A stretch of 64,000 nt of DNA from positions 992,001-1,056,000 of the forward strand of contig JADJNW010000001.1 of assembly GCA_016714085.1 (NCBI GenBank), in the 5' to 3' direction. The DNA is from Saprospiraceae bacterium. Its GTDB lineage: Bacteria; Bacteroidota; Bacteroidia; Chitinophagales; Saprospiraceae. Below the pieces are notes generated by a model. That model searched no databases, had not been told where the DNA came from, and worked only from the letters and a program-made list of their open reading frames with translations. The position numbers and the translations under genes are program-made. Positions 9,353 to 17,376 of the stretch are shown here, in pieces; within the stretch, counting starts at the first letter, position 1, and every line of letters starts with the position of its first letter.

Positions 9353-11566
9353 ATGAAAAAAAGCTTCATTATGTCACCGAAAATTTATTTGAATCGAATT
9401 ATTATTATTCTCATTTTTCAATGCTCTGTAATTCTGCTCATTGCGCAAGGATTTCAGTTGCAATGGTCGGAAAATGGTAATAGTTATTATAGCAGCAGTC
9501 GCTCCGGCGAAATCCTGCGCTACGACTTGCCCGGCATGAATTCAACGCCGCTTGTATCTGCTAAGGATTTAACGCCGACAAGCTCCAAAGAACCCTTACG
9601 GGTCAATGGTTTTTCTTTTAGTGAAGATGGCAAAAAAATGCTCATTTTTACCAATAGCAAACGCGTGTGGCGTGCCAATACGCGCGGTGATTATTGGATT
9701 TTGGACTTGAATACCAAGCAGTTAAAGCAAATTGGCAAAGATATGCCCGAATCGACGTTGATGTTCGCCAAATTTTCTCCTGATGCCAGCAAACTGGCTT
9801 ATGTGAGTCAACGCAATATTTATGTCGAGGATTTAGCGAGTGGAAAAGTGACGAAATTAACTTCTGATAATGGCACGAAAAAGCTCATCAATGGTACGTT
9901 TGACTGGGTTTATGAAGAGGAATTCGGCGTGCGCGATGGATTCCGTTGGGCGCCCGACGGCAAAACCATTGCTTATTGGCAAATTGACGCCAATCAAATC
10001 CGGGATTTTTATATGATTAATAATACGGATTCTATTTACAGTCAAATTATACCTGTGGAATATCCAAAGGCAGGTGAGTCGCCTTCCCCAGCAAAATTAG
10101 GCGTTGTGGACATTGTTAGCGCTAAAACAACCTGGATGAACGTGCCCGGTGATCCGGTGCAACATTATATTCCGCGCATGGAATGGATGCCCGATGGTAA
10201 AGAAATCATGATACAGCAACTAAATAGAAAGCAAAACGAAAGTAAAATTATGTTGTGCAATCCTAAAACAGGCGCTGCGAATACGATTTTCAGTGAAAAA
10301 GACGAAGCCTGGGTGGATGCTGCCAGAGGCTGGGAATGGGTGAATGATAATAAAGAATTCGTGTGGACGAGCGAACAAGATGGCTGGCGGCATTTATATC
10401 TTATTTCTCGTGATGGCAAAAGCGTAAAAACCATTACAAAAGGAAATTATGATGTAATTCAAACCACATTAATAGATGATAAAAACGATGTAATATATTT
10501 CATGGCTTCGCCCGATAATGCTACACAGCGTTATTTATATAAAATTCCATTAAAAGAAAATGGTAAGTTGGAAAAGGTTTCTCCTGCTGTGTTGGAGGGC
10601 AGTCATTCTTATACGATATCACCAAATGGTAAATATGCACGTCATAGTTTTTCAAATTATTATACCCGTTCCATGACCGAATGGATTACATTACCAGATC
10701 ATAAACCTTTGAATCCTGAAGATGATATTACTAAAAAATTTGATCCATCGGCGAAAGAGAAGAGCAATGTTTCTTTCTTTAAAGTCACGACGGAAGAGGG
10801 CGTCGAATTAGATGGCTGGATCGCCAAACCCAATAATTTCGATCCGAATAAAAGATATCCTGTTGTTTTCAAGGTGTACGCAGAGCCAGCGAGTTCTACG
10901 GTGACCGATTCTTATGGCACCGCCGGGGATTATTTATACACGGGGAATATGGCAGAAGAAGGCTATATTCATATTTCGGTGGACAACCGCGGTACGCCTT
11001 CGCCCAGAGGTCGGGCCTGGCGCAAATCTATTTATAGGCAATTGGGTCAAATTAATATCCGAGATCAAGCTATGGCTGCTAAAAAACTGCTGGAAGAATG
11101 GAAATTCCTTGATCCTGAGCGCGTTGCAGTCTGGGGTTGGAGCGGCGGCGGTTCTACGACTTTGAATTTAATGTTCCAATATCCTGAGATTTATAAAGTG
11201 GGTATTTCGGTTGCACCGGTGACGGCTTCTTATTTATATGATAATATTTACACCGAACGTTATATGGGCTTGCCACAGGAAAATAAGGAAGATTATGACA
11301 AAGGTGCTGCATTGACTTACGCCAAAAACCTCGAAGGTCAGCTCTTACTCATACACGGCACAGGCGATGATAATGTCCATTTTCAAAACGCAGAAATGCT
11401 GGTAAATGAATTAATTAAGCATCAAAAACAGTTCACATATATGCCTTATCCCAATCGTACGCATGGCATCCGTGAAGGCGAAGGTACTTCCGAGCACCTG
11501 CGCACATTGGTATCGAATTTCTTGAAAACGCACTGTCCACCGGGCGGAAGAGAGGTGCGGCCGTAG
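9353..11566 (+). CDS. Dipeptidyl peptidase IV-type serine peptidase (S9B)
   Basis: A 737-residue exported prolyl dipeptidyl peptidase. The N-terminus has a hydrophobic signal segment (residues ~12-31). The beta-propeller domain carries the substrate-anchoring double-glutamate motif DWVYEEEFG (E188-E190). The C-terminal alpha/beta-hydrolase has the catalytic triad S597 (GWSGGG), D672 (HGTGDDNVHF) and H704 (NRTHGI), with spacing nearly that of human DPP4. Expected activity is removal of N-terminal X-Pro or X-Ala dipeptides in the periplasm, supplying peptides as nutrient. The tail THCPPGGREVRP is slightly longer than usual. Divergent from the NHL-repeat gene. Confidence 0.9.
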   Translation: MKKSFIMSPKIYLNRIIIILIFQCSVILLIAQGFQLQWSENGNSYYSSSRSGEILRYDLPGMNSTPLVSAKDLTPTSSKEPLRVNGFSFSEDGKKMLIFTNSKRVWRANTRGDYWILDLNTKQLKQIGKDMPESTLMFAKFSPDASKLAYVSQRNIYVEDLASGKVTKLTSDNGTKKLINGTFDWVYEEEFGVRDGFRWAPDGKTIAYWQIDANQIRDFYMINNTDSIYSQIIPVEYPKAGESPSPAKLGVVDIVSAKTTWMNVPGDPVQHYIPRMEWMPDGKEIMIQQLNRKQNESKIMLCNPKTGAANTIFSEKDEAWVDAARGWEWVNDNKEFVWTSEQDGWRHLYLISRDGKSVKTITKGNYDVIQTTLIDDKNDVIYFMASPDNATQRYLYKIPLKENGKLEKVSPAVLEGSHSYTISPNGKYARHSFSNYYTRSMTEWITLPDHKPLNPEDDITKKFDPSAKEKSNVSFFKVTTEEGVELDGWIAKPNNFDPNKRYPVVFKVYAEPASSTVTDSYGTAGDYLYTGNMAEEGYIHISVDNRGTPSPRGRAWRKSIYRQLGQINIRDQAMAAKKLLEEWKFLDPERVAVWGWSGGGSTTLNLMFQYPEIYKVGISVAPVTASYLYDNIYTERYMGLPQENKEDYDKGAALTYAKNLEGQLLLIHGTGDDNVHFQNAEMLVNELIKHQKQFTYMPYPNRTHGIREGEGTSEHLRTLVSNFLKTHCPPGGREVRP

Positions 11567-11588
11567 AGAAAAGAGGGTATTCCACTCT

Positions 11589-11639
11589 GCCGAGTTTCGA
11601 CTTTCCCTTTCGCCATTGCTATGCTGTCGAAAATTCGGC
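11589..11639. terminator. Stem-loop after the DPP-IV gene
   Basis: GCCGAGTTTCGAC (11589-11601) pairs with GTCGAAAATTCGGC (11626-11639): 5 and 7 bp with a small internal loop and a 24-nt loop. It lies 23 bp after the stop codon and just before the duplicated lipoprotein block. No T-tract. Confidence 0.35.
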
Positions 11640-11647
11640 GGATACGA

Positions 11648-12253
11648 GATATCTAATTAAATATCAATTCTTTAAACCTTAAATTTTTCAACAACATGAA
11701 GATCAAGCATCTCAAGTTGCGGGCTATACTTTTTGTCTTTTTGCCAGCTTTTATTTTTATTACTGGTTGTGATAAAGACGATGACAATGGCCCGGATAAT
11801 GAACAGGAATTAATTACAAGCATTATTCTGACCTTCGCGCCCACGGGTGGCGGTGCCCCCATTGTAGCTAGTGCTAAAGACCTTGATGGTGATGGCGGCA
11901 ATCCTTCGGTTATATAAAACATTGAATTAGACGCTAATACAGATTACGCTTTATCCGTATTTTTTCTGGATGAATCAAAAAATCCTGTAGAGAATATCAC
12001 CGAAGAAGTAAAAATGGAGAGTGCTGAGCACCTGATCTGTTTTACTGCGAATGGCGTTTCGCTTACAATTACTGCTGAAGATCAGGATTTTAATAAAAAA
12101 CCACTTGGACTAACCAATATATTGAAAGTAGGCGCAGCAGGCAATGGTACGCTTACCGTTCGATTGAAACACGAGTCGGATAAAAACGCTGCAAATGCTT
12201 GTAATACAGGCGAAACCGATGCCGAACAAACGTTTAATGTAACAGTGAAATAG
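11648..12253 (+). repeat. Duplicated lipoprotein block, copy A
   Basis: The block starts at ATATCTAATT about 48 bp before the lipoprotein ATG and runs to its stop codon. It matches, in inverted orientation, the block at 38561-39153 some 27 kb away. Leader and first ~110 codons are almost identical; codons ~105-150 differ markedly. Confidence 0.8.
11696..12253 (+). pseudogene. TonB-receptor-associated lipoprotein, copy A, with in-frame TAA
   Basis: A 185-codon gene for a small exported lipoprotein. After a basic start and hydrophobic stretch comes the lipobox IFITGC, an acidic linker (DKDDDN) and a beta-rich domain with ILTFAPTGGG and KDLDGDGG motifs. An in-frame TAA lies at 11915-11917; copy B has CAA (Gln) at the same place, so this is a single C-to-T change. 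The rest of the frame stays open to 12253, so decay is recent or the base is wrong. The family is common next to TonB-dependent receptors in Bacteroidota, as copy B is here. A role in capturing the receptor's substrate is plausible but unproven. Copy A has no receptor beside it. Confidence 0.75.
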
Positions 12254-12345
12254 TGCGATAGTGTTATGGTGTTTTAGTGTTATATGTCTTTGAGTTTTCT
12301 CTTTAACACCATAACACTAAGACACCATCGCACCAAAACACTAAG
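12253..12345. repeat. Octamer-phased inverted repeat E1
   Basis: Left arm 12253-12282 is four octamers (GTGCGATA, GTGTTATG, GTGTTTTA, then GTGTTA). The right arm begins at 12304 with TAACACCA, TAACACTA and AGACACCA. The 30-nt arms pair at about 23 positions before counting G-U pairs. It fills the gap between two convergent stop codons (12253 and 12347). Confidence 0.75.
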
Positions 12346-12346
12346 C

Positions 12347-13865
12347 CTACGGCCTTGCCATTGTTTTCTTTACAAAATCCGCGACATCCTTTTTGAAGGC
12401 AATTAAAGAGGGTTTGTGGGTGTACATCATATGTCCGGCCTCATAATATTTCATTGTAATATTTTTCTTGATTTCCGGCTCTAAACCCAAATGGTCAATG
12501 GTATATTCTACACCAAAAAATGGGGTTGCAATATCATAATAACCATTTAAAATCAAGATTTCCAGATTCGGATTTTTGGTCATAGCTTCTGCCATATCCA
12601 CGCCAGTGTTGGTGGTACGAGGAAGCCGCCGCGACCGTTGGCGCTATGCGACCAATCCCAGTTAAAATCGGAAAAACCGTCTCTTGCTGAGAAATTGTAA
12701 GTAAGCTCAGGATTAACCTTGAGCTGATTATAATAATAATCCATAAAGGTAGCCTTGTACGCCGGGCTTATCGCTGAACTTTGAGGATCGTATTGCCAAC
12801 CTTGGCTCAGTGGCTCTTGATTGATGCCCTTGAAACGACTGTCCAAACGACCAACCGTCAAACCTTCATCGCGTAATAATTCTTGTCCAAATTCATTTGC
12901 CTGAATTCTAATATCCGCCGCACGGATATAATCTTTACTCAAGCCTGTGAAATAAGCCAATCGTTCTACAATCTTCTCTCGTTCAGCATCTGACAAGCGG
13001 TCGCCTTTCATCAAAGCGCTGGCGTATTCGTTCTCCGCAAATTCTCTTGATTCCTGGATAAATTTTTCCAAACTCGCAGGTTTATTCGGCACTTTATTAT
13101 GATACCAAGCCGTAGCAGCGTAAGTTGGAAGATTCAAAGGATAAGAAATATCGTCGCCTTGTGCAAAGTTCAAAGTTCTAATATCAAACACCGCCGACAC
13201 CATAATCACACCGTTCAAAGCCATGCCCAATCGCCCTTCCAGATAATTGGCTACTGCCGCCGAACGCATTGTACCATAGCTTTCACCGAGCAGGTATTTG
13301 GGAGAATTCCAGCGCTTGTTTTCGGTAATAAATTGCTTGATAAACAAACTCACGGTGCGCATATCTTGATCAACGCCCCAAAAATCCTTGCCTTTCGCTT
13401 TGCCAATCGGACGACTCATGCCCGTACCCACAGGGTCAATCATCACTAAATCTGCCACATCTAGCACAGAATAATTATTATCTTCTAAGCGATAAGGTGC
13501 AGCCGGCGTGAAGCCAGGATCGTTTACTACCGTGCGTTTCAGGCCGAGTACACCCAAATGCAGCCATACAGAAGAAGAGCCAGCCCACCATTGTATGCGA
13601 ACATAATCGGGCGGCTACTCTGATCTTGAACCCCATCTTTGGTATAAGCGGTGAACCCATACAAGGCAATCGCTTCATTTTGCTCATCGCGCAAGAGCAT
13701 CGTACCTGCCGTAGCGGTATAATTGATGCTTTTCCCATCAATAGAAATTTGGTGCTTGGTAATCGCAATCTCTGATTTAGGAAGCGTATCTTTTTGTGCA
13801 ACAGCACTTTCTGAAAATAATAAAATTGCAATAAGTGAGATGAATAGGTGTTTTACAAGCCTCAT
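12347..13865 (-). CDS. Serine carboxypeptidase (peptidase S10), two frameshifts
   Basis: An exported S10-family carboxypeptidase of about 506 codons, read in three pieces. Piece 1 has a signal peptide (LFISLIAILLFSESAVAQ) and ends at FAYNGG; the expected PGSSSVWLHLG follows if one base is added near 13583. Piece 2 carries the nucleophile in LLGESYGTMRS. It shifts frame near 12609, where one extra T restores NTGVDMAEAM. Piece 3 has the catalytic Asp in LNGYYDIATP and His in EAGHMMY. All three triad residues are present, so the enzyme would work if the two lost bases are errors. Expected role: C-terminal trimming of periplasmic peptides, complementing the DPP-IV-type enzyme at 9.4-11.6 kb. Confidence 0.8.
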
Positions 13866-13927
13866 AATTTTGAATTGTAATGTGAAGGAATAGAGGCCTG
13901 AATTTAAGAAAAAAGTAGGATATAAGC

Positions 13928-14057
13928 GTGTTTTAGTACGATAGTGTTTTGGTGTTATGGTTCTGAGGAGTACCAGAGAGCATTATAAAATACAAGGCAC
14001 CAAACACTAAGAACCATAACACGATAGCACCATAACACTAAGACACCATCGCACTAA
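13928..14057. repeat. Octamer-phased inverted repeat E2
   Basis: Left arm octamers from 13928 are GTGTTTTA, GTACGATA, GTGTTTTG, GTGTTATG, GTTCTGAG. The right arm from about 13995 is AAACACTA, AGAACCAT, AACACGAT, AGCACCAT, AACACTAA, GACACCAT. It ends at the stop codon of the ATPase gene and lies upstream of the S10 peptidase gene. Confidence 0.7.
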
Positions 14058-14060
14058 CCG

Positions 14061-14726
14061 CTACTTCTGCACCATCCCATCCAACAAATTAATCACACGC
14101 GAGCCATACTCGGCGTTTTTTTCAGAGTGCGTTACTTGAATAATGGTTACACCTTCCTCTTTGTTGAGATGTTTAAACCATTCCATGATTTCAAGGCTTT
14201 GCTTGGAATTCAGGTTACCCGTAGGTTCGTCGGCCAGAATCAGTTTGGGGTTGGTAATCAAAGCACGAGCAATGCCTACCAGTTGCTGCTGCCCGCCGGA
14301 AAGTTGGTTGGGGAAGAGGTTTTTCTTTGCCACCATATTAAAACGGTCAAGCATATCGGCCACCATCGCTTTACGGTCGCCACCTTTGATGTTTTGATAT
14401 AATAATGGCGTTTCGATATTTTCGTAAACGGTGAGTTCGTCGATCAGGTGATAGGCCTGAAACACAATACCAACCTGGGTTTTGTAAATTTGAGAGCGCT
14501 GCTTCTCTTTCATTTTAAACACATCCTGTTCCAGGAAGAGATATTCGCCTTCGTTTGGCTCGTCGAGCATACCCAAAATATGAAGTAATGTTGATTTTCC
14601 TGAGCCGGAAGGCCCCATGATGGAGATGAATTCCCCTTCTTCCACATCCATATTAATTCCGTTTAATACGAAAGTGCGCTGACCACCAGTCTCATACCAT
14701 TTGTACAAATTTCTTATTTGAATCAT
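14061..14726 (-). CDS. MacB/LolD-type ABC transporter ATP-binding protein
   Basis: A 221-residue ATPase subunit of the LolD/MacB/FtsE type that partners FtsX-fold permeases. Walker A GPSGSGKST (38-46), Q-loop VFQAYHL, signature LSGGQQQ (142-148), Walker B LILADEP (162-168) and the H-loop histidine VTH (200) are intact. After the signature the usual RVAIARAL reads LVGIARAL, which removes a normally conserved arginine. I start at MIQIRNLYK, the family's usual beginning; a longer frame to 14813 adds 29 unconserved residues. It is the only ATPase in the window and follows permease P2 by 139 bp on the same strand, so it is the likely shared motor for some or all of P2-P9. Confidence 0.9.
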   Translation of the reverse strand: MIQIRNLYKWYETGGQRTFVLNGINMDVEEGEFISIMGPSGSGKSTLLHILGMLDEPNEGEYLFLEQDVFKMKEKQRSQIYKTQVGIVFQAYHLIDELTVYENIETPLLYQNIKGGDRKAMVADMLDRFNMVAKKNLFPNQLSGGQQQLVGIARALITNPKLILADEPTGNLNSKQSLEIMEWFKHLNKEEGVTIIQVTHSEKNAEYGSRVINLLDGMVQK

Positions 14727-14865
14727 AGACTTTACCGTTTCATTGTTTTGAACATTCCATGCTTCGCTGTCAAAGCTTTGAGGAGTTTTTGATCGACCAC
14801 GTAAATTTATCAAAATTGTAAGGTTTAAATTATAAAATCTTTTTAAGATTCGTTCAATATCCTAA

Positions 14866-17250
14866 TCATTCCGCTCTCAAAGACTTCACCGGATTCGCAA
14901 AGGCTGCACGAATCGCTTGAAAACTGACGGTCACCAATGCAATCACCACCGTGAGCAAACCTGCGGCTACAAACATCCACCACTGCATATTGATCCTATA
15001 GGCAAAGCCTTGCAACCAGGAATTCATCGCGTACCAGGTCAATGGAACCGCCAGAACCGCCCCAATAATGACATATTTTAAGAAGTCTCTGGATAACAAC
15101 TCGACAATTTGCGTTGCACTTGCGCCCATCACTTTGCGAATGCCAATTTCTTTGGTGCGTCGCTCCACCGCGTAAGCCGCCAAACCCAGCAAGCCCATGC
15201 AAGCGATAAAAATAGCCAGAATGGCAAAGACGCTGAAAATCTGGCCAGTACGCACTTCGGTTTTGAAAAGCGCATCGTACGTTTCATCCAAAAAAGAATA
15301 CGCAAACGGTACGCCTGCTTGTTGCGCATTCCAGGTGTTTTCCAGAAAGCCAATAGTTTTGCGAATATCGTTTCCTTTAATTTTTACAATAAAATTGCGG
15401 CATTGCTGCATATCTCGAGAAAAAAATACAAGTGGTGCAATCTCATTTTTCAAACTTTGAAAGTTAAAATCACCAACCACCCCAACAATCGTGAAAGCGC
15501 TCGTGTCGCCAGGATAGTACAAACGCTTGCCAACAGGCTCGCTCAAGCCAAATCGCTCGACCGCTTCTTCATTCAGAATGACCGCCTGAGCATCTGTCGT
15601 AAATTCCCTGGAAAAATTGCGCCCATCTTTTACCTTTAAATTCAAAGCAGGAATATAATCTTCATCGATTTGCATGATATTGACAATCTGCGTATTGCCT
15701 CGTTTTTCTTCGCTTTCCAAAGCAGTACCATCGAAATCCTCTCCTATCGGACTCCAGCGAGATGCGCCTACTGTAATAATATCCTTGTTTTGTTGCAAGC
15801 TGTTTTTGAAAGCTTCCATGCTGGGAATCTTATTAGCATTTTCTATAATTACTACATTTTCTTTATCGAATCCCAGTTCTTTAGAACGAATAAAATCAAT
15901 TTGTTGCCAGATGATAATCGTGCAAGCGATCAAGGCAATCGAGGCTACAAATTGCCCTGTGACCATTGCGCTGCGCAGGAATCCTGTTTTCAAGCCACCT
16001 GCTGAACTCTTGCCTGCAAAGGCTTCCGTTGGTTTGAATTTTGATAAGAAAAATGCCGGATAACTACCTGCTGCCATGCCCAGCAGCACCGAAAAGACTG
16101 CAATTGCGGCGACGCCCAAAGGACTTGTGAGCAAATCCATCGAAATATTATTGCCCACCAATTGATTGAAAGGCTCTCGGACCAATGCAACCAGCACTAC
16201 TGCCAGGATCGTTGCTAACACTGTTAGTACTACTGCTTCCATACCAAATTGCATCACCAGTGAAGACTTGCTAGATCCTAAGGTTTTGCGAATGCCCACT
16301 TCTCGAATCCGTTTCACCGAAAGCGCCGTGCTGAGGTTCACATAATTGACACAAGCCAGCAGCAAAATCACAATCGCAATAATCGCCATCGCATACACAT
16401 ACACGGTGCTACTGCTCGGTTCAAAATCTCCATCTAGGTCGGAGTGCAAGTGAATACTGGTCATGGGCTGCGAAGAGAAAGTAATGTCAATCCCCATTTT
16501 TTTCTGCTCTTCAAAATGCGGAACGTGCTTTTGCATGAGCGCTGGCATTTTTGCGAGTATCGTTTCCATATTAGCTTGCGACGCTAATAAAACATACGTT
16601 GATACATTGAAACTTTCCCAGGTTTTGTCTTCATCAAACCAGGTTCCTTTCATCGAAGCGATGGCATTGAAATGAAAATGAGCATTGGCGGGTGCAGACT
16701 CAATGATACCGCTTACGGTATAATCATCTTCGCCAATACGAATAGGAGAACCGACGATGTTTTGAGCGTTTTTCCCAAAATATTTTTCTGCTAAAGGCGG
16801 CGTCAACAACACCTGATTGGGCGCAGACAAAGCCGTTTGCGGATTGCCTTGAATTAACTTAAAATCAAACAGTTCAAAGAAATCGGGATCGGCAAAATAA
16901 ATATTATCTTCTTGAAAAACCTGATCTTCTTTTTTGAATACTTGTGCATCCCGATCTAATAAACGCGTCGCTTTTTCCACTTCCGGGATTTCTGCTTTCA
17001 TCGTTTCCGCCAACAAAGGATAGGTAGCATTAAAATGCATCGCTCGCCCTTCCATTTTCAAATCAAGCACCAACCGATGAACGCGTTCTGCTTTGCTGTG
17101 AAAGCGATCATAACTCAGTTCATGCTGAATGTACAATACCATTAGCAAACACACGGCGATGCCCACCGCCAAGCCAGAGATATTGATAAAAGCATAGACC
17201 TTATCCTTACGGATATTGCGAATGGCGATTTTTAAATAGTTTTTGAACAT
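14866..17250 (-). CDS. FtsX/MacB-type ABC transporter permease P2
   Basis: Intact 794-residue permease. Architecture shared by the array: one N-terminal membrane helix (~20-42), a periplasmic MacB-PCD-like domain, three helices (~285-410), a second unit starting with a helix near 430, a second periplasmic domain, and three final helices (~675-785). P2 carries ADPDFFELFDF with LIQGN in the first periplasmic domain, coupling motifs REVGIRKTLGSS and KEIGIRKVMGAS, and the tail NPVKSLRAE. The coupling motifs lie where FtsX-fold permeases dock their ATPase, so the protein should still be ATP-driven. It is the permease nearest the ATPase gene and the best candidate for its dedicated partner. Substrate unknown. 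Confidence 0.88.
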   Translation of the reverse strand: MFKNYLKIAIRNIRKDKVYAFINISGLAVGIAVCLLMVLYIQHELSYDRFHSKAERVHRLVLDLKMEGRAMHFNATYPLLAETMKAEIPEVEKATRLLDRDAQVFKKEDQVFQEDNIYFADPDFFELFDFKLIQGNPQTALSAPNQVLLTPPLAEKYFGKNAQNIVGSPIRIGEDDYTVSGIIESAPANAHFHFNAIASMKGTWFDEDKTWESFNVSTYVLLASQANMETILAKMPALMQKHVPHFEEQKKMGIDITFSSQPMTSIHLHSDLDGDFEPSSSTVYVYAMAIIAIVILLLACVNYVNLSTALSVKRIREVGIRKTLGSSKSSLVMQFGMEAVVLTVLATILAVVLVALVREPFNQLVGNNISMDLLTSPLGVAAIAVFSVLLGMAAGSYPAFFLSKFKPTEAFAGKSSAGGLKTGFLRSAMVTGQFVASIALIACTIIIWQQIDFIRSKELGFDKENVVIIENANKIPSMEAFKNSLQQNKDIITVGASRWSPIGEDFDGTALESEEKRGNTQIVNIMQIDEDYIPALNLKVKDGRNFSREFTTDAQAVILNEEAVERFGLSEPVGKRLYYPGDTSAFTIVGVVGDFNFQSLKNEIAPLVFFSRDMQQCRNFIVKIKGNDIRKTIGFLENTWNAQQAGVPFAYSFLDETYDALFKTEVRTGQIFSVFAILAIFIACMGLLGLAAYAVERRTKEIGIRKVMGASATQIVELLSRDFLKYVIIGAVLAVPLTWYAMNSWLQGFAYRINMQWWMFVAAGLLTVVIALVTVSFQAIRAAFANPVKSLRAE

Positions 17251-17275
17251 AGCTTTATTAATTTTAGGTATTAGG

Positions 17276-17376
17276 GTGTTATAGTGTTATGGTTTTATAG
17301 TATTTTAGTGTCATGGTAAGATGCTTCGGTTTTTGATACTATAACACTATTGCACCAAAACACTATAGCACCAAAT
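17276..17376. repeat. Octamer-phased inverted repeat E3
   Basis: Six consecutive octamers from 17276: GTGTTATA, GTGTTATG, GTTTTATA, GTATTTTA, GTGTCATG, GTAAGATG. After a short spacer the complementary arm runs from 17337 (ATAACACT, ATTGCACC, AAAACACT, ATAGCACC) up to the P3 stop codon. It fills most of the P3-P2 gap. Confidence 0.8.

Noticed and set aside
17276..17376. CRISPR array from the short repeated units in E1-E6
   Set aside because: Units are 8 bp, degenerate and contiguous, the arms face each other, there are no unique spacers, and no cas genes are present.
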